A DNA stretch of 64,000 bases from Rhodospirillales bacterium URHD0017 (GTDB taxonomy: Bacteria; Pseudomonadota; Alphaproteobacteria; Reyranellales; Reyranellaceae): the NCBI GenBank assembly GCA_900110395.1, contig FODP01000014.1:62001-126000 (forward strand). The letters run 5' to 3'. Positions 1 to 7,215 of the stretch are shown here, piece after piece (position 1 is the stretch's first letter; every line of letters begins with the position of its first letter). Both the position numbers and the translations under genes were made by a program. The notes below the pieces were generated by a model, which was not told the origin of the DNA, made no database searches, and saw nothing but the letters and a program-made list of their open reading frames with translations.

Positions 1-1
1 C

Positions 2-997
2 GGGCTGCCGCCCGAGCCGGTGGCGCTGGCGCTCAAGGACGTGCCGGCCGGCTGGAAGATCGACATTTTAGGCGGTGGTCAGCCGGTTGCGGCGGCGATG
101 CCGGGCGTCAACCAGGATGTCGCCCTGCAGCTTCGCGTCGACGTTCCCAAGGACGCCAAGCCCGGCTCGCAGAAGATCCTGATCAGCGCCAAGGGGCCGA
201 TCGCCCAGTCGGTCGAGCTGCCGCTGACGCTCACCGTCGGCACCGAGGCGCCGGCCAAGCTCAGCATCAAGTCGCGCCTGCCGTCGCTGCGCGGCACGCC
301 GCGCTCGGCCTTCGAGTACACGGTCACCGTCGGCAACGACAGTGGCAAGGACCTGACGGTGGCGCTCTCAGCGCAGGGGCCGGCCAACTTCCAGGCCACC
401 TTCACCGAGGGATTCGGCTCCAACGAGATCAGCTCGATCCCGATCGAGGCCGGCCAGACCAAGGACATCAAGGTCAAGGTGACGCCGCCGCGCGACGTGA
501 AGGCGGGCGACTATCCGGTGCTGGTCAAGGTGGCGTCGGAAGGCGCCACCGCCGAACTGCGCGTGACCTTGCAGGTGAGCGGCCAGGGACGGATCGCGCT
601 CTCGACCAAGGATGGCCGCCTGTCGGGCGAGGCCGAGGTCGGCAAGGCGTCGACCTATGCGCTGGTGCTGTCCAACGACGGCACGGCGCCGATCGAGGAA
701 GTCGAGATGTCGGGGACGGTACCGACCAACTGGAAGGTCGAGTTCAACCCCAAGACCATCGCGAGCCTAGCGCCCAACGAGAAGAAAGACGTACAGGTGG
801 TGGTGACGCCGGCCGACAAGGCGATCGCCGGCGACTACGTCGCCTCGTTCCGCGCCAACGGGCGGGGCGAATCGGCGTCAGCCGACTTCCGCATCACCGT
901 CACCACCTCCACCCTGTGGGGCATTGTCGGCGTCGGCATCATCGCCGTCGCCCTGCTGGTCCTGCTGGGCGCCGTCGCGCGCTTCGGCCGGCGCTAG
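2..997 (+). CDS. NEW3-domain membrane protein, 5'-truncated by window edge
   Basis: The reading frame is open from base 2, so the true start lies upstream; the GTG at 20 is only the first in-window start-type codon. The visible 330 or so residues form repeated beta-sandwich modules resembling the NEW3 (alpha-galactosidase-associated, COG1470) domain, with recurring phrases such as VKVTPPRDVKAGDYPV and VVVTPADKAIAGDYVA. The end is one C-terminal transmembrane helix (GIVGVGIIAVALLVLLGAVA) followed by a short basic tail. The protein would be anchored with its sandwich domains outside the cytoplasmic membrane. It is followed closely by an ABC ATPase and an ABC-2 permease, an arrangement in which NEW3 proteins commonly act as accessory subunits of an exporter. 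The substrate is unknown. Family assignment is fairly secure; role is inferred from neighbours. Confidence 0.75.
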   Translation, partial: GLPPEPVALALKDVPAGWKIDILGGGQPVAAAMPGVNQDVALQLRVDVPKDAKPGSQKILISAKGPIAQSVELPLTLTVGTEAPAKLSIKSRLPSLRGTPRSAFEYTVTVGNDSGKDLTVALSAQGPANFQATFTEGFGSNEISSIPIEAGQTKDIKVKVTPPRDVKAGDYPVLVKVASEGATAELRVTLQVSGQGRIALSTKDGRLSGEAEVGKASTYALVLSNDGTAPIEEVEMSGTVPTNWKVEFNPKTIASLAPNEKKDVQVVVTPADKAIAGDYVASFRANGRGESASADFRITVTTSTLWGIVGVGIIAVALLVLLGAVARFGRR

Positions 998-1007
998 ACG
1001 GGCGACA

Positions 1008-1961
1008 ATGGGTGAGTCGGAGAAAATGGGCAACGTCATCGAGGCGCGCGGGCTGCTGAAGCTCTACGGCAGCCAGCGCGCCGTCGACGCCATCGATCTC
1101 GACATCCATCGCGGCGAGATCTTTGGCCTGCTCGGGCCGAACGGCGCGGGCAAGACCACGACCATCCTGATGATGCTGGGCCTGACCGAGATCAGCGGCG
1201 GTTCGGTCCAGGTCCTGGGCTTCAATCCGGTGAGCGAGCCGCTCGAGGTCAAGCGCCGCGTCGGCTACCTGCCGGACTCGGTCGGTTTCTACGACCATAT
1301 GACGGCGCGCGAGAACCTTCAGTACACGGCGCGGCTTCTCGATATCCCGCGCTCGCAGGCGGGTCGGCGCATCATGGAGGCGCTGGAGAGCGTCAAGCTT
1401 GCCGACGTCGCGGGCAAGCGCGTCGCCACCTTCTCGCGCGGCATGCGCCAGCGGCTGGGCATCGCCGAGATCGTCATGAAGCAGGCCGAGGTCGCGATCC
1501 TCGACGAGCCGACCTCGGGTCTCGATCCGCACGCCACCTTCGAGCTGCTGGAGATGATCCGGGGGCTGAGGCGGGCGGGCGTGGCGGTGCTATTGAGCTC
1601 GCATTTGCTCGACCGCGTGCAGAGCGTCTGTGACCGCGTAGCCCTGTTCAACAAGGGCAAGATCGCCCTGATGGGCACGGTGGTGGAGCTCGCCAACCAG
1701 GTTCTGGGCGCGGGCCATCCTTTCCTCGTCGAGGCACAAGGAACCGACGTCGCCGTGGCCTTGCGCGGTGTCGAAGGCGTGCAAACTGTCGTGCCGGAGG
1801 GTGAGGGCGCCTGGCGAGTCATGGCCGATCGCGACGTGCGCGCGGCAGCGGCACAGCGCATCGTCTCGGCCGGTGGGTCGCTGACGCGCCTGGCCGACCT
1901 GCAGCCCAGCCTCGAAGAGGTCTATACGCGCTACTTCCAGGAAGCCCGCCATGCCGCGTAG
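1008..1961 (+). CDS. ABC transporter ATP-binding protein
   Basis: This is the nucleotide-binding subunit of an ABC-2 type transporter that powers the permease encoded next. Visible motifs are Walker A (GLLGPNGAGKTT), the signature loop (FSRGMRQRLGIAE), Walker B with the catalytic glutamate (VAILDEPTSGLDPH) and the H-loop (LLSSHLL). The length, about 317 residues, and the C-terminal extension after the NBD fit the CcmA/NosF-like class. The open frame extends upstream into the preceding gene, but ATG 1008 lies just after that gene's stop. An alternative ATG at 1026 has a GGAG four bases upstream. The 3' end overlaps the permease start by 11 bp, implying translational coupling. Confidence 0.88.
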   Translation: MGESEKMGNVIEARGLLKLYGSQRAVDAIDLDIHRGEIFGLLGPNGAGKTTTILMMLGLTEISGGSVQVLGFNPVSEPLEVKRRVGYLPDSVGFYDHMTARENLQYTARLLDIPRSQAGRRIMEALESVKLADVAGKRVATFSRGMRQRLGIAEIVMKQAEVAILDEPTSGLDPHATFELLEMIRGLRRAGVAVLLSSHLLDRVQSVCDRVALFNKGKIALMGTVVELANQVLGAGHPFLVEAQGTDVAVALRGVEGVQTVVPEGEGAWRVMADRDVRAAAAQRIVSAGGSLTRLADLQPSLEEVYTRYFQEARHAA

Positions 1962-2919
1962 TGCCGCCCGCACCGGCTCTCCATTCACCGGCCTGGGGCC
2001 GGTGTTCATGAAGGAACTGTCTGATCACCTGAGCAGCGTCCGCATGCTGGTGCTGACCCTTTTCGTGATCGTATTCGGTGCTCTGCCGGTGGGATTTGCG
2101 CTGCAGGACCTGCGCAACGTCGTGGTGTCCGACCCTTATCTGTTCCTGCGCATCTTCACCGTCACGCCCGAGCGCGTCGGGCTCTCCTTCATCCTCGCGC
2201 TGAACTTCATCATCCCGCTGATGGCGATCGGGCTCGGCTTCGACTCCGTCAACAGCGAGTTCAACCGCCGCACGCTCTCACGCGTGCTGTCGCAGCCGAT
2301 CTATCGCGACGCCCTGCTGCTCGGGAAATTCTTGGGCGGGCTGGTCACGCTGGCCGTGGCTTTGGTGGCGCTGTGGCTGATCGTGCTGGGCTCGGGGCTG
2401 CTGCTGCTCGGCCTGCCGCCGCGGGGCGTCGAAGTGGCGCGCGGCGTGGGCTTCCTGATCGTCGCCATCGCCTATGGCGGCGTCTGGCTTGCCGTGGCGA
2501 TGCTGTTCTCGGTGATCTTCCGCTCGACCGCGACCTCGGCGCTCTGTGCGCTGGGCCTGTGGCTGTTCTTCTTCATCCTGTGGCCGATGATCGCTTCGGC
2601 GATCACCATCGGCTTTGCGCCTGCCCAGGTCACCTCCATCGACCAGTACGTCGCCATCCAGGAGCTTGGCCTCGCCTTGCAGCGGCTGTCGCCCGGCACC
2701 CTGTTCAGCGAGGCGGTCGTTGGCCTGCTCAACCCCGAGACGCGCACCTTGGGCTTCATGCTGCCGCAGCAGATGCGCGGGGCGATCCCCGAGGCGCCGC
2801 TGCCGCTCGACCAGAGCCTGATCCTGATCTGGCCGCAGCTCACCGGGCTCATAGCGAGCATGATCGTGCTGTTCGCGGTGGCCTACATCGTCTTCCAGCG
2901 CGAGGAAGTCAGGGCCTGA
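1951..2919 (+). CDS. ABC-2 type transporter permease
   Basis: A 322-residue integral membrane protein with about six hydrophobic helices, and the partner of the preceding ATPase, which it overlaps by 11 bp. Features typical of ABC-2/NosY-like permeases are an N-terminal helix after an amphipathic MKELSDHLSSVRM segment, a conserved cytoplasmic stretch FDSVNSEFNRRTLSRVLSQP between helices 2 and 3, and a long periplasmic loop near the C-terminus. The NEW3 protein, ATPase and permease probably form one export or membrane-remodelling complex. The substrate cannot be read from the sequence. Confidence 0.85.
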   Translation: MPRSAARTGSPFTGLGPVFMKELSDHLSSVRMLVLTLFVIVFGALPVGFALQDLRNVVVSDPYLFLRIFTVTPERVGLSFILALNFIIPLMAIGLGFDSVNSEFNRRTLSRVLSQPIYRDALLLGKFLGGLVTLAVALVALWLIVLGSGLLLLGLPPRGVEVARGVGFLIVAIAYGGVWLAVAMLFSVIFRSTATSALCALGLWLFFFILWPMIASAITIGFAPAQVTSIDQYVAIQELGLALQRLSPGTLFSEAVVGLLNPETRTLGFMLPQQMRGAIPEAPLPLDQSLILIWPQLTGLIASMIVLFAVAYIVFQREEVRA

Positions 2920-3578
2920 AGGACTGGACGCAAGCTGCCGCCCACAACAACGCGCGCTGGTGCGACGCGGTCTGTCGCGCGCACGGCCGGCCGGGGACCT
3001 TCCTGCCGCACGCCTGGGTCAACGCCGAGCCGGTGCCGCGTTTCTATCCCAACGTGGTGACCCTGGCGCACGATGAGGCGGCGATCGCCGAGCAGCGCAG
3101 CACGGTCGACATCCTCGGCAAGTCGAACCTGCCCGGCCGCTGGGCCGTGAAGGACAGTTTCAACAAGCTCGAGCTGTCTCGTGCGGGCTTCGACGTGCTG
3201 TTCGAGGCATCTTGGATCCGCAGCGAAATGCTCGTCGGCGGTGCCAATACGGACATCGAATGGCGCCGCGAGAGCGAAGGCAAGGGACTGCCCGTCGACG
3301 ATCCCGACTTCGCCCTGTTCACCGGCCGTCGCGGCTTCCGCGTCGTGGCCGGCGGCATGCTCTATCGCAGCGACGGCGTCGTCGGCCTGTCGAACGTCGT
3401 CGCCGAAGCGCCCGACGCCATCGCGGTGTGTCGTTCGCTCATCCTCCTGTCGGCGCAGACTTTTCCGCGCCTGCCGCTGGTCGGCTACGAATCGGGCAAC
3501 GAACTCGCGGCCGCCCTCGATGCCGGCTTCGAGATCGGCGACCCGCTCAGGATCTGGGTTCAGGCTCGAAGCCCGTGA
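2916..3578 (+). CDS. Acetyltransferase-like protein (unassigned), probable CTG start
   Basis: A 220-residue soluble protein whose body begins LKDWTQAAAHNNARWCDAVC, directly after the permease. There is no ATG, GTG or TTG in the right place. CTG 2916 overlaps the permease stop (CTGA) and has a GAGGAAG ribosome-binding sequence at 2902-2908, seven bases upstream, so CTG is the likely start. The ORF also opens upstream inside the permease, but that part looks like shadow translation. The middle (FRVVAGGMLYRSDGVVGLSNVV) and end (LPLVGYESGNELAAALDAGF) resemble GNAT folds that end by comparing activity at a late YE..G position. I recall similar actinobacterial and alphaproteobacterial proteins of unknown substrate. 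Function is tentative. Confidence 0.65.
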   Translation: MKDWTQAAAHNNARWCDAVCRAHGRPGTFLPHAWVNAEPVPRFYPNVVTLAHDEAAIAEQRSTVDILGKSNLPGRWAVKDSFNKLELSRAGFDVLFEASWIRSEMLVGGANTDIEWRRESEGKGLPVDDPDFALFTGRRGFRVVAGGMLYRSDGVVGLSNVVAEAPDAIAVCRSLILLSAQTFPRLPLVGYESGNELAAALDAGFEIGDPLRIWVQARSP

Positions 3579-3695
3579 GCTGCGGCGATCATCATGCCGC
3601 CGGGACCAGGCCTGGAAGAACCAGCGGCATCAAGCGTTCCAGGGATTTTTCCCGAGAGCACGGCGAACGCGATCGCATTTGCCGTTCAGCGAGGC

Positions 3696-4409
3696 CTACG
3701 TGGACGTAGCCTGGTAGCCGCACTCATTCAGCGCCGCGATCATGTGCGGCGGCGGCGGCGCTTCGACGACGACCGGCGGCTTGTTCTTCGACAGAGGCAG
3801 CACGATGCCGCGCGAGTGCAGATGGAGCATCTGGCCAGGCGCGGCCGTGCCGTAGAGCCGGTCGGCGATCACCGGACAGCCCGCGGCCGCGCAGTGCACG
3901 CGGATCTGGTGCGTGCGCCCGGTTTCCGGCTTCAACTCCAGCCAGGTCATGTCCGGTCCGCGCCCCAGCACCTTGTAGCGCGTCACCGCCGTTTGGCCCT
4001 TGTCGGAAACTTTTACCGACCAGCCGCTCCTGGTGTTCACCTTGAGAAGCTTCTGGTCGAATACGCCCTCGTCGGCCGGCGGCGCACCCTGCACGACGGC
4101 CCAGTAGGTCTTCTCGGTGTCGCGGCCGGAGAACAGGCGGCCGAGCTTGCTGAGCGCCTTGGGATGACGCCCCAGCACCAGGACGCCCGACGTGTCGGCG
4201 TCGAGCCGGTGGGCGAGCGCCGGCGGCCGCGGCAGGCCGAAGCGCAGCGCGTCGAAGCACTCTTCCAGGTTGGGCGCCTTGCTGGGGCCGGCATGCACCG
4301 CGAGTCCCGCCGGCTTGTCGATCACCAGGATCAATCCATCCCGATGGAGGACACGCGCCTGGATTTGCTCGGCCGTGAGCGGCGGTGGTCGCCTCAGAGG
4401 TCCGGCCAT
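3696..4409 (-). CDS. RluA-family pseudouridine synthase
   Basis: A 237-residue enzyme expected to isomerise uridine to pseudouridine in rRNA or tRNA. It lacks an S4 RNA-binding domain. The catalytic motif HRLDADTSGVLVLG carries the invariant aspartate that attacks the uracil ring; the conserved KPAGLAVHAG and RTHQIRVHCAAAGCPVIADRLYG segments complete the family signature. The length fits the short RluA/TruC-like branch, so the exact RNA target is uncertain. It is read on the minus strand downstream of the amidase, overlapping its 3' end (4394-4409), which suggests co-transcription with the amidase and FAH-family genes. Confidence 0.88.
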   Translation of the reverse strand: MAGPLRRPPPLTAEQIQARVLHRDGLILVIDKPAGLAVHAGPSKAPNLEECFDALRFGLPRPPALAHRLDADTSGVLVLGRHPKALSKLGRLFSGRDTEKTYWAVVQGAPPADEGVFDQKLLKVNTRSGWSVKVSDKGQTAVTRYKVLGRGPDMTWLELKPETGRTHQIRVHCAAAGCPVIADRLYGTAAPGQMLHLHSRGIVLPLSKNKPPVVVEAPPPPHMIAALNECGYQATST

Positions 4410-5815
4410 CGATCGAGCCAGTTCTCGCTTGCCTCATAGAGCGCGGCCGCGCGCAGCACCGAGGCCTCGTCGCGGAAGCGGCCGACGAACTGCAGGCCGA
4501 TCGGCAGGCCCTCGCTGTCATAGCCGCAGCACACGGTGAGGGCAGGGTGACCGGTGATGTTGAACGGCATGGTGTAGGGGAACCAGTTGCGCCTGAGCTC
4601 GCCCGCCTCGACGCCGTCGATCCGGATCGGCTCGAACAGGTCCTGGTCGATGGGCAGTGCCGTGCGCGAGAGCGTCGGCGTCACCAGATAGTCCGCCGTC
4701 TCGAACCAGCCTTGGATTCGGCGGAAGAGATCGGTGCGCTGGAACATGGCGTGCTGGTAGTCGGCGCCCGACCACTCGGCGGCCATGGCGACTTGCCGGA
4801 CCAGCGAGGGCGACAGGCGATTGTCCTCGCGCCGCAGCAGATGGTCGAAGCGCGCGCGCCAGGTCGTGTGGTTGAGGACTTTCCAGATCGGCTCCATGTT
4901 GGGCAGGTCGTCCTCAAGCTCGACCAGCTCGGCGCCGAGGTCCTTCAACTTGACCAAGGCCTGCTCGAAGGCCGAGCGCACGTCCTTGGCGACCATCGTG
5001 TTGCCGAGCGTGACGCTGAAAAGAATGCGCTTGCCCTTGAGGCCGCCCTCGGGGCGCGCGGCGGCGATGTAGTCCTGCGCCGGCACGCCGATCGACCAGG
5101 GGTCAGACGGATGAGGGCCCGCCATGGCCTGCAGCATCAGCGCGGTGTCCATCACCGTACGCGTCATCGGCGTCACGTAGGTGTAGTTGCCGAAGGCGTC
5201 GGCGACCTGGCTGTGCGGGATGACGCCGTTGCTCTGCTTCAGCCCGACCATGCCGTTGGCGGCCGCCGGAATGCGCGTCGACCCGCCGCCGTCGGTGGCG
5301 ATGCCGATCGGCCCGATGCCCGCGGCAACTGCAACGGCCGCGCCGCCGCTCGAGCCGCCTGACGTGCGCTCCGCACTCCAGGCATTGCGCGTGCGCCCGA
5401 ACAAGGGCGCGTCGGTCAGTCCCTTGTGGCCGAACTCCGGCGTTGTGGTCTTACCGAACAAGATGGCCCCGGCCTGCTTGACGCGCGCTGCGCAGACCGC
5501 GTCCTCCTTGGGCACGTTGTCGTCGTGATGCAGCGAGCCGAAGGTCGTGCGCATGCCTGCGGTGTTTATGAGGTCCTTGGCGGCGAAGGGGATGCCATGC
5601 AGCAGGCCGAGCGGTTTGCCCTGCATGACGGCATCTTCCGCCTGCTTGGCGGCCGCGCGCGCCTGGTCGGCGGCGATGGTGATGAAGCAGTTCAGCACGG
5701 GCTGCAGCGTCTCGGCGCGGGTAAGGACGGCGTCCGTGAGCTCGACGGGCGAGACCTTCTTCGCCGCAATCTGCTCGCGCAGAACCGAAGCCGGCATGCG
5801 GGTGAGATCTGTCAC
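4394..5815 (-). CDS. Amidase (amidase-signature family)
   Basis: A 473-residue hydrolase of the amidase-signature family, which cleaves carboxamide bonds with a Ser-cisSer-Lys triad. The lysine is in PFAAKDLINTAGM, and the glycine/serine-rich signature is AERTSGGSSGGAAVAVAAG followed by GIATDGGGSTRIPAA. The frame stays open far upstream, but GTG 5815 overlaps the stop of the FAH-family gene as GTGA and gives the N-terminus MTDLTRMPASVLREQ expected of the family; the upstream extension is low-complexity shadow sequence. Substrate is not predictable. Coupling to an FAH-family hydrolase hints at a shared catabolic route. Confidence 0.88.
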   Translation of the reverse strand: MTDLTRMPASVLREQIAAKKVSPVELTDAVLTRAETLQPVLNCFITIAADQARAAAKQAEDAVMQGKPLGLLHGIPFAAKDLINTAGMRTTFGSLHHDDNVPKEDAVCAARVKQAGAILFGKTTTPEFGHKGLTDAPLFGRTRNAWSAERTSGGSSGGAAVAVAAGIGPIGIATDGGGSTRIPAAANGMVGLKQSNGVIPHSQVADAFGNYTYVTPMTRTVMDTALMLQAMAGPHPSDPWSIGVPAQDYIAAARPEGGLKGKRILFSVTLGNTMVAKDVRSAFEQALVKLKDLGAELVELEDDLPNMEPIWKVLNHTTWRARFDHLLRREDNRLSPSLVRQVAMAAEWSGADYQHAMFQRTDLFRRIQGWFETADYLVTPTLSRTALPIDQDLFEPIRIDGVEAGELRRNWFPYTMPFNITGHPALTVCCGYDSEGLPIGLQFVGRFRDEASVLRAAALYEASENWLDRWPDL

Positions 5816-6948
5816 TTCAAGAGCCCTCGGGAAGCGAGGTTGCGCATCAATGCCGACACGCCGAACGTCCACGGCGCGATCTTGTCGCAATGGTTGACGC
5901 GATTGGTCAGCGTGCCGAGCTTGGGCGAGCTGATCGACACCAGGTCGCCGACCACGTGGGTGAAGCCGTGGCCGTCGGGCTTGCGCTGCTCGGTCGGTGC
6001 GAATAGCGTGCCGGTCATCAGCACCATGCCGTCGGGATACTGGTGCGTGTCGCCCATGGCGTGGCGCACCAGATCGGTCGGGTCGCGGCTGATCTTCGAC
6101 AGGTCGCTCGAGCCGCGCAGGCGGAACTGGTCGGGGCCGGTGACTTCGAGATCGACCTTGGCCTTGCGCACGTCGTCGAGCGTGAAGGTGGCATCGAACA
6201 GGCGCACGAACGGGCCGATCGCGCACGATGCGTTGTTGTCCTTGGCGATGCCCAGCAGGAGTGCGCTGCGGCCCTCCATGTCGCGCAGGTTGACGTCGTT
6301 GCCGAGCGTGGCGCCGACGATCGTGCCCTTGGCGCTGACGACCAGCGTCACCTCGGGCTCGGGGTTGTTCCAGTCCGAGTCCGAGCGGATGCCGATTTCC
6401 GCGCCGTAGCCGACGGCGGCCATCGGCGGCGCCTTGGTGAAGATCTCGGCATAGGGGCCGATGCCGACCTCGAGGTAAGGCGACCAGGCGCCACGGGCCA
6501 TCAAGGTCTTCTTCAGCGCCTCGGCCTCAGGCGAGCCGGGCTTGATGGTCGTGACGTCGGCGCCGATCAGGGAGTTCAGCTCCTTGCGCACCTGTTCGGC
6601 GCGGCTGAGGTCGCCCTTGGCGTGCTCCTCGATCAGCCGTTCGAGTAGGCTGACGGCGAAGGTGACGCCGGCGGCCTTGATCGCCTGCAGGTCGATCGGC
6701 GCCAGCAAGTGCGGTATGGCGTCCTCGAGCGCGCCGATGCGTTCGCCCGTGGTCCGGGCCAATGCCACCGGATCGGGGGCATTGCAGAGGTCGGCCACCG
6801 TAGGCGCCGCCGCCGAGATGTCGAAAACCCCGTCGGCCCGCACCGTGACCACGCTCGGTCCGCCGGGTTTGCCGTTCCGCCAGACCCTGCCGATCAAGGT
6901 CCCGGTGGTGCCGTCTTCAGGCAGGATGTCGCGGCTCGAAGCTGGCAC
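5812..6948 (-). CDS. Fumarylacetoacetate hydrolase (FAH) family protein
   Basis: A 378-residue protein resembling the longer FAH-family members that act on beta-keto or 2-oxo acids. Seen in the sequence: the GRVWRNGKPGGPSVV start, the central LEVGIGPYAEIFTKAPPMAAVGYGAEIGI stretch, an acidic metal-site-like region (NNPEPEVTLVV) and the family-like core VGATLGNDVNLRDMEGRSALLLGIAKD. The FAH family binds a divalent metal through Glu/Asp residues and hydrolyses or decarboxylates C-C bonds. The stop overlaps the amidase start by four bases (GTGA), so the two are translationally coupled. The exact reaction is unknown. Confidence 0.82.
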   Translation of the reverse strand: MPASSRDILPEDGTTGTLIGRVWRNGKPGGPSVVTVRADGVFDISAAAPTVADLCNAPDPVALARTTGERIGALEDAIPHLLAPIDLQAIKAAGVTFAVSLLERLIEEHAKGDLSRAEQVRKELNSLIGADVTTIKPGSPEAEALKKTLMARGAWSPYLEVGIGPYAEIFTKAPPMAAVGYGAEIGIRSDSDWNNPEPEVTLVVSAKGTIVGATLGNDVNLRDMEGRSALLLGIAKDNNASCAIGPFVRLFDATFTLDDVRKAKVDLEVTGPDQFRLRGSSDLSKISRDPTDLVRHAMGDTHQYPDGMVLMTGTLFAPTEQRKPDGHGFTHVVGDLVSISSPKLGTLTNRVNHCDKIAPWTFGVSALMRNLASRGLLK

Positions 6949-7215
6949 TGGACGTCTCCGTTGAGCAAAATCGGCTCATTCATAGCGGGTGAAGCCTACT
7001 ACGGCCCAGTATGGTCGATCTCGGCCTCGATGCCAGCGGTCCTGCCTGTGCCGCCGAGCGGCCGGCTAAGTGGTGGCGAAAGCAAGATGTTCTAGCCGAG
7101 CGGCTTCCATGCCTCAGATTCATCTGGCTCCCTCAACTCCGGCAGTTCATTCTCCCGGAATATCGTGGGGGAGCCGTGAGGGGCTGGCCGTGGCAACAGC
7201 GCGGGCGAGGTAGCA

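Noticed and set aside
2373..2915. ORF extension upstream of the acetyltransferase-like gene within the permease
   Set aside because: It is Arg/Ala-rich shadow translation of the permease frame with no family similarity; the CTG start has a ribosome-binding site.
5816..6226. N-terminal extension of the amidase frame upstream of GTG 5815
   Set aside because: It overlaps the FAH-family gene and is composed of Arg/Pro/Gln-rich shadow sequence; GTG 5815 overlaps that gene's stop.
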